This document shows positions 1-5,515 of a stretch of 7,259 nt of DNA, one piece after another; the stretch's first letter is position 1; every line of letters begins with the position of its first letter. Both the position numbers and the translations under genes were made by a program. This DNA comes from Pseudomonadota bacterium. Its GTDB lineage: Bacteria; Pseudomonadota; Gammaproteobacteria; Burkholderiales; SG8-39. Where the stretch lies: the NCBI GenBank assembly GCA_021848555.1, contig JAJZUN010000129.1, positions 1 through 7,259 on the forward strand, in the 5' to 3' direction. The notes under the pieces were generated by a model, which saw nothing but the letters and a program-made list of their open reading frames with translations, was not told where the DNA came from and searched no databases.

Positions 1-1647
1 GCCACCGGAGATATTCAGCGCCACCACCTGCAGCGGCGACAGCCACAAAGGCATGGCCCCGGCGTAATGTTCGATCAAAATCCCGATGAAGCGCTCCATC
101 GAGCCGACGATGGCCCGGTGCAGCATCACCGGCACCTTGCGCGCGTTGTCCTCGGCGACATATTCGGCCCCGAGGCGTCCCGGCATGGAGAAATCGACCT
201 GTATCGTCCCGCATTGCCAGGAGCGCCCGATGTTGTCCTTGAGGTGATATTCGATTTTCGGTCCATAGAAGGCGCCTTCGCCGGGCAGCAGGTCGTAGGG
301 CACGCCGCTGGCGCGCAGCGATTCGGCCAGCGCGGCCTCCGCCTTGTCCCACAGTTCGTCGGCCCCGACGCGCTTGTCCGGGCGCGTGGCGAGCTTGTAC
401 ACGATCTGGGTAAAGCCGAAATCCGCATACACCTTCTGCAGCAGCGCGGTATAGGCCACGCACTCGGGCAGGATCTGGTCCTCGGTGCAGAAGATGTGGC
501 CGTCGTCCTGGGTGAAGGCGCGGATGCGCATGATGCCGTGCAGCGCGCCGGAGGCCTCGTTGCGGTGGCAGGCGCCGAATTCGCCGTAGCGCAGCGGCAG
601 TTCGCGATAGCTGCGCAGGCCCGCATTGTAGATCTGCACGTGACCGGGGCAGTTCATCGGCTTCACCGCGTAGGTGCGCTTCTCCGACTCGGTGGTGAAC
701 ATGTTCTCGCGGTAGTTCTCCCAGTGGCCGGATTTCTCCCACAGGCTGCGGTCCAGGATCTGCGGGCAGCGCACCTCCTGGTAACCATTATCCTGGTAGA
801 CGCGCCGCATGTACTGCTCCACCTGCTGCCACAGGGTCCATCCCTTGGGATGCCAGAACACCATGCCCGGCGCCTCTTCCTGCATGTGGAACAGGTCGAG
901 CTGCGACGCGAGCTTGCGGTGGTCGCGCTTCTCTGCTTCCTCCAGCATGTGCAGATAGGCGTCCTGCTCGTCTTTTTTCGCCCAGGCCGTGCCGTAGATG
1001 CGCTGCAGCATCTCGTTCTTCGAATCGCCGCGCCAGTAGGCGCCGGCGACCTTCATCAGCTTGAATACCTTGAGCTTGCCGGTGGAAGGCACATGCGGCC
1101 CGCGGCACAGGTCGATGAAATCGCCCTCGCGGTACAGGCCTATGACCTGGTCCTCCGGGATCGAGGCGATGATCTCGGCCTTGTAATGCTCGCCCATGCC
1201 CTTGAACAGCGCCACCGCCTGGTCGCGCGGCATTTCCTCGCGCGTCACCGGGTAGTCTTTTTTCGCCAACTCGGACATCTTCTTTTCGATCGCGGCGAGG
1301 TCTTCCGGCGTAAACGGCCGCTTGTAGGCGAAATCGTAGTAGAAGCCGTTCTCTATCACCGGTCCTATGGTCACCTGCGCATCCGGAAACAGCGTCTTCA
1401 CCGCATACGCAAGCAGATGCGCGGTGGAATGGCGAATGATGTCCAGGCCGTCCTGGTCGCGCTCGGTGACGATGGCGAGCTCCGCATCGGCCGCGATGCG
1501 AAACGAGGTGTCCACCAGCCTGCCGTCGACGCGGCCGGCCAGCGCGGCCTTGGCCAGGCCGGGGCCGATGCTGGCGGCCACCTCGGCCACCGTCACCGGC
1601 TGGGAAAACTGACGGACCGAGCCGTCAGGCAGCTTTATGTTCGGCAT
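1..1647 (-). CDS. thrS: Threonyl-tRNA synthetase, C-terminus cut by window edge
   Basis: Class II aminoacyl-tRNA synthetase that charges tRNA-Thr with threonine in the cytoplasm and edits mischarged Ser-tRNA-Thr. I translated the minus strand by hand: 549 codons are open to the window edge, against about 640 in the E. coli enzyme, so roughly the last 90 residues (anticodon-binding domain) lie outside. Visible order: TGS domain (about 1-62, beginning [10 protein letters not shown]); editing domain with HSTAH (His73, His77) and Cys181/His185 in CRGPH; then the catalytic core. The core has zinc ligands Cys333 (MNCPGH), His384 (DDGH) and His510, motif 2 Arg362 (HRNE), and motif 3 Arg519 (GSMERF). 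Every key residue aligns with E. coli ThrRS at an offset of 0 or 1. The ATG at 1645-1647 matches the family N-terminus. A GGAG lies at 1658-1661, 10 nt upstream, a little far. In many proteobacteria infC-rpmI-rplT follow; that region is off the left edge. Confidence 0.97.
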   Translation of the reverse strand, partial: MPNIKLPDGSVRQFSQPVTVAEVAASIGPGLAKAALAGRVDGRLVDTSFRIAADAELAIVTERDQDGLDIIRHSTAHLLAYAVKTLFPDAQVTIGPVIENGFYYDFAYKRPFTPEDLAAIEKKMSELAKKDYPVTREEMPRDQAVALFKGMGEHYKAEIIASIPEDQVIGLYREGDFIDLCRGPHVPSTGKLKVFKLMKVAGAYWRGDSKNEMLQRIYGTAWAKKDEQDAYLHMLEEAEKRDHRKLASQLDLFHMQEEAPGMVFWHPKGWTLWQQVEQYMRRVYQDNGYQEVRCPQILDRSLWEKSGHWENYRENMFTTESEKRTYAVKPMNCPGHVQIYNAGLRSYRELPLRYGEFGACHRNEASGALHGIMRIRAFTQDDGHIFCTEDQILPECVAYTALLQKVYADFGFTQIVYKLATRPDKRVGADELWDKAEAALAESLRASGVPYDLLPGEGAFYGPKIEYHLKDNIGRSWQCGTIQVDFSMPGRLGAEYVAEDNARKVPVMLHRAIVGSMERFIGILIEHYAGAMPLWLSPLQVVALNISGG

Positions 1648-1722
1648 AGCTATGAAACTCCATCAACAGCCAATTTCTTGGCATACGGCGCATCGCGAGG
1701 CACGAGCCGTAAAACAGCCCGC
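1648..1722 (-). promoter_or_regulatory. thrS 5' leader with two small inverted repeats
   Basis: This is the region that would be the untranslated leader if the candidate promoter at 1729-1757 is used. On the minus strand it holds TACGGC (1706-1711) facing GCCGTA (1684-1689) across 16 nt. Inside the 5' arm there is an alternative mini-hairpin GGC-TCGT-GCC (1699-1708). Nearer the gene is GCCAA-GAAA-TTGGC (1669-1682), a 5-bp stem closed by a GNRA-type tetraloop, lying 7 nt upstream of the GGAG. E. coli thrS is autoregulated by ThrRS binding tRNA-like hairpins in its leader. Whether this leader does the same is speculation; the stems are short and the fold was not computed. Confidence 0.3.
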
Positions 1723-1728
1723 ATGAGC

Positions 1729-1757
1729 CTTATACGCGGGCGGTCCCTAAATGAAAA
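1729..1757 (-). promoter_or_regulatory. Candidate sigma-70 promoter of thrS
   Basis: On the minus strand, TATAAG (1729-1734) matches five of six bases of the -10 consensus. TTTTCA (1752-1757) matches four of six of the -35 consensus, and the spacer is exactly 17 nt. Transcription would start near 1722 and give a leader of about 75 nt. The -35 element overlaps the 3' arm and T-run of the frd terminator, so thrS would have its own promoter directly after the frd operon ends. Found by eye; other weaker combinations exist. Confidence 0.42.
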
Positions 1758-1780
1758 GGTGCGGACTCGCCGCACCTTTT
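1754..1780 (-). terminator. Intrinsic terminator of the frdABCD operon
   Basis: A perfect 11-bp inverted repeat, AAAAGGTGCGG / CCGCACCTTTT, surrounds a 5-nt loop (1765-1769). Read on the minus strand the stem ends in TTTT and is followed by CATTT, so it has a GC-rich core and a short U-tract. It begins 36 nt downstream of the frdD stop codon. Because the arms start with A4 and end with T4 it could also work in the plus direction, but no plus-strand gene approaches it. Confidence 0.78.
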
Positions 1781-1816
1781 CCACAAACACGCGTATGCAG
1801 TCGTTCGGGCGCGGTT

Positions 1817-2173
1817 TCAAGCCTTGATCATCAGCAGCGTGTAGGCCGCGATCACCGTTCCCGCAAAGGCGCCACCATAGCAGAGAACCCTGACCGCCGT
1901 GACCGCATGCACGCCAAAATCGTGCAGCAGGATGTGGATGCGGTGTGCCGCGTGCCACAGGAACAGCGCAATGACGGCGAGGATGAAGATCTTGCCCGCC
2001 CAGCTTTGAGAAAACGCGAGCAGCTGCGCGTAGCTCATGGTGTCCGGCTTGAACATCAAACCATTCGGGACGGCGATGCCGGTGATGAAAACCAGCGCCG
2101 GACCAATCAGCGCCGCCAGCATGCCGCCGGCGCCAAACAGGGACCAGAAAATCGGTTCGTTGGAGCGTTTCAT
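1817..2173 (-). CDS. frdD: Fumarate reductase membrane anchor subunit D
   Basis: Small hydrophobic subunit (118 aa) that, with FrdC, fixes the FrdAB catalytic dimer to the cytoplasmic membrane and forms the quinol sites. The N-terminus KRSNEPIFWSLFGAGGM closely parallels E. coli FrdD (KRSDEPVFWGLFGAGGM), including the Trp (here W10) near the quinol site. Three membrane segments are visible at about 12-35, 57-78 and 92-115. A histidine-rich stretch at the end of the second (WHAAHRIH; His74, His77, His80) corresponds to the E. coli GLHRMHH segment. Length matches the family (E. coli 119 aa). The start ATG overlaps the frdC stop by one base (TAATG), and GGGGG lies just upstream. The reading frame stays open upstream to 2398, but the E. 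coli alignment and the overlap fix the start at 2173. Confidence 0.95.
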   Translation of the reverse strand: MKRSNEPIFWSLFGAGGMLAALIGPALVFITGIAVPNGLMFKPDTMSYAQLLAFSQSWAGKIFILAVIALFLWHAAHRIHILLHDFGVHAVTAVRVLCYGGAFAGTVIAAYTLLMIKA

Positions 2174-2568
2174 TAGCTCATCCCCCGCACAATGAATAAC
2201 ACGGCCAGACACGCAACCACGGAAGCGGCAAGCCCGGTCCCGGTTATCGTGCCCGGCTGCAAGCGCTTGCCACCGATGAATATGATCGGCATGGTCTTGG
2301 GCATGATGTTGAACCAGCTCCAGGTGTGGTAGCAGAACACCGCCAGCACAATCAGATGGAACACCAGCATCCACGGGGTCTTCAGGTACTGCAGCCACGC
2401 TTCATAGGCCTCTTTTCCCTGGCCCAGACGCACCAGGCCGAACAGCAGCACCACGGCATAGGCGGCAACGAACACCGCCGTGACTTCGCGCGCCATGTAG
2501 CGCACGAAATAGGCATCGCGTTTCCACCAACCATCCATGGACCGTACATAGGGTCGACGATTGCTCAT
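2173..2568 (-). CDS. frdC: Fumarate reductase membrane anchor subunit C
   Basis: Membrane anchor subunit of 131 aa, the length of E. coli FrdC. The start (RRPYVRSMDGWW) matches the E. coli KRKPYVRPM...WW signature. Three hydrophobic segments are seen at about 27-46, 66-87 and 107-127. The conserved acidic residue of the first helix (Glu28 in YMAREVTA, matching E. coli Glu29 in YMLREGTA) is present; in E. coli it takes part in quinol oxidation. His81 (YHTWSWF) lies at the position of E. coli His82. The start at 2568 is supported by the ATGA overlap with the frdB stop, a long G-run Shine-Dalgarno about 8-15 nt upstream, and family alignment; an open extension to 2670 is rejected. This anchor family carries no heme b in E. 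coli. Confidence 0.95.
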   Translation of the reverse strand: MSNRRPYVRSMDGWWKRDAYFVRYMAREVTAVFVAAYAVVLLFGLVRLGQGKEAYEAWLQYLKTPWMLVFHLIVLAVFCYHTWSWFNIMPKTMPIIFIGGKRLQPGTITGTGLAASVVACLAVLFIVRGMS

Positions 2569-3320
2569 TTGCCTGCCCCCCCTGGCGTGACGAATCGGGT
2601 GAAATAATTGATCGCGCTGTTCATCTTGTTCTGGTTGATGGCATTGGCCGGATCGACGCCCTTCGGGCACACCTCGGAGCAGTAGCCGACCGCGGTACAG
2701 CCCCAGAAACCCTGGTCCGCGTACCCCAGCTCGTTGCGTTCAGCCTGCCCGCCATCGCGCGAATCCGCGTTGTAGCGGTGCAGCAGTGCGAGTATGCCCG
2801 GGCCGGTGAACTTTGGATTGAGCCCGTACTGCGGGCACGCGGCGTAGCACAGCATGCAGTTGATGCAGGAGCTGAACTGCTCGTACATATCGCGCTGCTG
2901 CGGCGTTTGCAGGTATTCCCCCTGCGCAAGCGAACGCTCCTCCTTCGGAATGATGTAAGGTTTGATGCTTTCGAGCTTGGTGACGAAGTCCTCGACCGAC
3001 ACCATCAGGTCGCGCTCGATCGGCAGGTGCGCCAACGCCTCGACCTGCAAGCCCTGCGGGTAATACTCGCGCAGGAAGGTCTTGCACGAGAGCTTGGGCT
3101 TGCCGTCGATCATCATGCCGCAGCTGCCGCAGATCGCCATGCGGCAGGACCAGCGGAAGCTCACCGTGCCGTCGAGGAAATCCTTGATGTACTGCAGCCC
3201 CTGCAGTACGGACATGTCGTCGGTGAACGGAACCTTGTAGCTCTGCAGCACCGGCTCTTTGTCCTGCTCCGGGCGGTAGCGCAGGACCTGAATCTCGATG
3301 ATTTTCTCGGCATCAGCCAT
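2565..3320 (-). CDS. frdB: Fumarate reductase iron-sulfur subunit B
   Basis: Electron-transfer subunit (251 aa) linking the quinol site in FrdCD to the flavin in FrdA. The N-terminal ferredoxin domain carries the [2Fe-2S] ligands Cys59, Cys64, Cys67 and Cys79 (SCRMAICGSCG). The C-terminal domain has Cys152, Cys155, Cys158 and Cys218 for [4Fe-4S], and Cys162, Cys208 and Cys214 for [3Fe-4S]. All ligands are intact. Sequence such as RWSCRMAICGSCGMM and VGYCSEVCPK is almost identical to E. coli FrdB (244 aa). I chose the ATG at 3318-3320 because it aligns with the E. coli start and has AAGGGGG 6 nt upstream; an in-frame ATG ten codons earlier (3350) has no family support. The gene overlaps frdA by 8 nt and frdC by 4 nt, so translation is probably coupled. 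A succinate dehydrogenase role in reverse is possible. Confidence 0.96.
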   Translation of the reverse strand: MADAEKIIEIQVLRYRPEQDKEPVLQSYKVPFTDDMSVLQGLQYIKDFLDGTVSFRWSCRMAICGSCGMMIDGKPKLSCKTFLREYYPQGLQVEALAHLPIERDLMVSVEDFVTKLESIKPYIIPKEERSLAQGEYLQTPQQRDMYEQFSSCINCMLCYAACPQYGLNPKFTGPGILALLHRYNADSRDGGQAERNELGYADQGFWGCTAVGYCSEVCPKGVDPANAINQNKMNSAINYFTRFVTPGGAGK

Positions 3321-5109
3321 TGGCTGCCCCCTTCTTCTTGCGTTCTTCATCGGCCTGCACGCCGGCCGCCCCGTAGGCGCGCGTGCCCGGCGCGGACTTG
3401 GTGATTTTCACGCTCCCGTATTCGATGCGCGGCGCACCGTCGCCCGTGTAATAGGCCAGGGAGTGCTTGAGGAACTTGGCGTCGTCGCGCTCTTCGAATC
3501 CGTCCAGGCGCTGGTGCGAGCCGCGCGACTCCTTGCGATTGATCGCCGAGTAGACCATGGTCTGGGCCACGTCGAGCAGGTAGCCGAGCTCGATGCCGAG
3601 CAGCCACTCGGTGTTGTACACCTTCGACTTGTCCTCCAGTTTCAGGTTCTTGTAGCGGGCTCTCAGTTCGTCGATCTTGTCGCAGGTGGCCTGCATGGTG
3701 GTGCCGAGGCGGTAGATGCCGCAGCCGTCCTCCATGCTCTTCGCCATTTCGTTGCGCAGCACCGCCATGCTCTCGGTGCCGTTGGACTTGCCGACGATGC
3801 CCAGAGCGCGCGCCTGCGCGGCCTCGGCCTGCTTCTGGATCGCGCCCGGATTGCTGATCGCAACCGACTTCGCGAACTTGACCGCTTCCACGCCCGCGAC
3901 CTTGCCGAACACGATCAACTCGGTCAGGGAGTTCGAGCCCAGGCGGTTGGCGCCGTGGATGCCGACGCTGGAGCATTCGCCGACCGAATACAGACCCGGC
4001 AGCGACGAGGCCGTCTTGCCGTCGGCAAGAATGCCGCCCATGGTGTAATGCACCCCCGGCACCACCGGAATCGGCGTATGCGCCGGGTCGATACCCATGA
4101 ACTCTTCGGCGAGTTCGTAAATCTGTGGCAGGCGCTCGCGCAGATAGGCTTCGCCGAGATGGCGCAAGTCCAGGTTCACCACCGAGCCAAACGGGCCTTG
4201 TATCGTCCTGCCTTTCTGCTGCTCGTGCCAGAACGCCTGGCTCAGGCGGTCGCGCGGACCCAGCTCCATGAACTTGTTGCGCGGCTTGTCCTCGGGCGGC
4301 CCCAAGCCGTAGTCCTGCAGATAGCGATAGCCGTCCTTGTTCAGCAGCAATCCGCCTTCGCCGCGGCAGGCTTCCGTGAACAGCAGCCCGGTGCGCGGCA
4401 TGCAGGTCGGGTGATACTGCACGAATTCCATGTCGCGCAGCGGCACGCCGTGGCGGTAGGCGAGCGCCATGCCATCGCCGGTGACGATGCCGCCGTTGGT
4501 GTTTTCGCGGAACACGCGGCCCGCGCCGCCGGTGGCGATGATCACGGCTTTCGCCTGGATCAAGGTGAATTCACCGGTCGCGATCTCGATCGCCAGCACG
4601 CCCTGGCAGCGGCCGTCTTCGACCATCAGGTCAGAGCAGAAATATTCGTCGAAGCGCTTGATCGAAGGATATTTGATCGAAGTCTGGAACAGGGTATGCA
4701 GCATGTGAAAGCCGGTCTTGTCCGCGGCAAACCAGGTGCGCTCGATCTTCATGCCGCCGAAAGGGCGCACGTTCGCGTGGCCGTCTTCCTTGCGGCTCCA
4801 CGGGCAGCCCCAGTGCTCCATCTGTACCATCTCTTCGTGGGCGTGGGCCACGAAGTACTCGACCACGTCCTGCTCGCACAGCCAGTCGCCGCCGCCCACG
4901 GTGTCGTTGAAATGGTGGTCCAGACTGTCGTCGGGCCGCGTCACCGCGGCGGCCCCGCCTTCCGCGGCCACGGTGTGGCTGCGCATCGGGAGCACTTTGG
5001 AAATCAGCGCAATTTTCAGCGTCGGATCGCTTTCCGCGACCGCAATCGCCGCCCGCAAACCGCCGCCACCCGCGCCTACAATCGCTACGTCTGCCTTGAA
5101 AACTTCCAC
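3313..5109 (-). CDS. frdA: Fumarate reductase flavoprotein subunit A
   Basis: Catalytic subunit (598 aa; E. coli FrdA 602) that reduces fumarate to succinate on the cytoplasmic face of the membrane during anaerobic respiration. It has an N-terminal dinucleotide-binding motif (VGAGGGGLRAA, 11-21). His45 in RSHTVAAEGG is the site of covalent FAD attachment. Substrate and catalytic residues align with E. coli: His233 (QYHPT), Glu246 and Arg249 (TEACRGEGG), Arg286 (GPRD), His354 (HYTMGG) and Arg389 (HGANRLGSNS). The block GGMKIERTWFAADKTGFHML is shared with E. coli FrdA, and the lysine-rich C-terminus ending in ANG resembles it too. This favours the Frd branch over the SdhA of common proteobacterial type-C dehydrogenases. 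The start codon is GTG at 5107-5109 with a strong GGAGGT. It is first gene of the operon and divergent from the malic enzyme gene. Confidence 0.97.
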   Translation of the reverse strand: MEVFKADVAIVGAGGGGLRAAIAVAESDPTLKIALISKVLPMRSHTVAAEGGAAAVTRPDDSLDHHFNDTVGGGDWLCEQDVVEYFVAHAHEEMVQMEHWGCPWSRKEDGHANVRPFGGMKIERTWFAADKTGFHMLHTLFQTSIKYPSIKRFDEYFCSDLMVEDGRCQGVLAIEIATGEFTLIQAKAVIIATGGAGRVFRENTNGGIVTGDGMALAYRHGVPLRDMEFVQYHPTCMPRTGLLFTEACRGEGGLLLNKDGYRYLQDYGLGPPEDKPRNKFMELGPRDRLSQAFWHEQQKGRTIQGPFGSVVNLDLRHLGEAYLRERLPQIYELAEEFMGIDPAHTPIPVVPGVHYTMGGILADGKTASSLPGLYSVGECSSVGIHGANRLGSNSLTELIVFGKVAGVEAVKFAKSVAISNPGAIQKQAEAAQARALGIVGKSNGTESMAVLRNEMAKSMEDGCGIYRLGTTMQATCDKIDELRARYKNLKLEDKSKVYNTEWLLGIELGYLLDVAQTMVYSAINRKESRGSHQRLDGFEERDDAKFLKHSLAYYTGDGAPRIEYGSVKITKSAPGTRAYGAAGVQADEERKKKGAANG

Positions 5110-5114
5110 AGCTT

Positions 5115-5120
5115 ACCTCC
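5115..5120 (-). promoter_or_regulatory. Strong Shine-Dalgarno of frdA, sets GTG start
   Basis: The minus strand reads GGAGGT at 5115-5120, 5 nt before the GTG at 5107-5109. A near-perfect ribosome-binding site at this spacing, together with alignment of the residues after it (EVFKADVAIVGAGG) to the E. coli FrdA N-terminus, decides that the gene starts with GTG. Confidence 0.85.
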
Positions 5121-5361
5121 CTCTGCGCTTAACCAGCAGGATTTTAGCTCTATTCTTGTATCAGCGCGTCGGTGTCGCTCGAATCCGATCGCCCATTCAA
5201 GAAAATCCAGGAGCGTTTGCGCCAACGCCGCTCGTCCATCCGCACAAGAAAATGAAACACGGCATCGCACGCATCTATGCGCCAACCGAACCGCCAGCCG
5301 GGCCGCAGCAAGGCGACCACCTCCGGCCCCGTTAAACTAACGCTCGCGACCTTTTGCTTTG

Positions 5362-5375
5362 TTGATCCAAATCAA
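5362..5375. promoter_or_regulatory. FNR/ANR-type operator, perfect palindrome
   Basis: TTGAT-CCAA-ATCAA matches the FNR consensus (TTGAT-N4-ATCAA) at all ten defined bases and is symmetric, so it can act in either direction. Its centre (5368.5) lies about 147 nt before the malic enzyme start and 259 nt before the frdA start. FNR-family proteins bind such sites without oxygen and activate best when centred near -41.5. A poor -10 element (CATACT, 5400-5405) sits on the plus strand about 2 bp beyond ideal class II spacing. TAGTTT on the minus strand (5334-5339) sits at the ideal distance but is a weak match. Which gene, or both, it serves is inference. Confidence 0.72.
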
Positions 5376-5399
5376 ACGCGGGGCTGAAAGTTCGAACAG

Positions 5400-5405
5400 C
5401 ATACT
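5400..5405 (+). promoter_or_regulatory. Candidate -10 element of malic enzyme promoter
   Basis: CATACT matches four of six bases of TATAAT. The position 17 nt upstream (5377-5382, CGCGGG) is not a -35 element, as expected for a promoter that needs an activator at the FNR box just upstream. Transcription would begin near 5411 and give a leader of about 105 nt. This is a by-eye candidate only. Confidence 0.28.
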
Positions 5406-5515
5406 CGGCTGGGAAAGCAGCGCGCCGCCTCGGCGGGCGACCAAGGAAAGAGACCGGACCGGGCAACTGCAGGAACAAACGCGACCAATCAAGAAAAAAG
5501 GAGCTAGCCAATATC

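Larger units (their letters stand above)
5110..5515. other. Divergent intergenic region between frdA and malic enzyme gene
   Basis: 406 bp with no convincing gene; the short frames crossing it have no recognisable family or codon support. It must hold the promoters of both frdABCD (leftward) and the malic enzyme gene (rightward). It contains a perfect FNR/ANR palindrome at 5362-5375. Other things visible: TAAAAT on the minus strand (5141-5146), five of six matches to a -10 box but with no fair -35; a small hairpin GCGTT-N6-AACGC (5213-5228); TTTAAC/TAGTTT on the minus strand (5331-5339), near where a -10 would sit for FNR-driven frd transcription; and CGCCG-CCT-CGGCG (5423-5435) in the probable malic enzyme leader. 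If frd transcription starts near 5327, its leader would be about 220 nt. Confidence 0.7.

Noticed and set aside
67..1827. Long plus-strand open frame (586 codons) opposite thrS
   Set aside because: It is antisense to a clear threonyl-tRNA synthetase with all catalytic residues. Its translation has no recognisable motif, and GC-rich codon use keeps antisense frames free of stops.
1817..5109. Reading the operon as a type-C succinate dehydrogenase (sdhCDAB)
   Set aside because: Gene order A-B-C-D, the FrdC/FrdD signatures and the close FrdA/FrdB similarity to E. coli fumarate reductase argue for frdABCD, although succinate oxidation in the cell cannot be excluded.
5085..5285. Minus-strand 66-codon frame upstream of frdA
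   Set aside because: It overlaps the frdA start and Shine-Dalgarno, has no recognisable motif, and sits where the promoter and leader are expected.
3298..5340. Very long plus-strand open frame (680 codons) opposite frdA
   Set aside because: It lies antisense to frdA, whose flavin and active-site motifs are intact. The composition (Ala, Arg, His, Val rich) is typical of a shadow frame.
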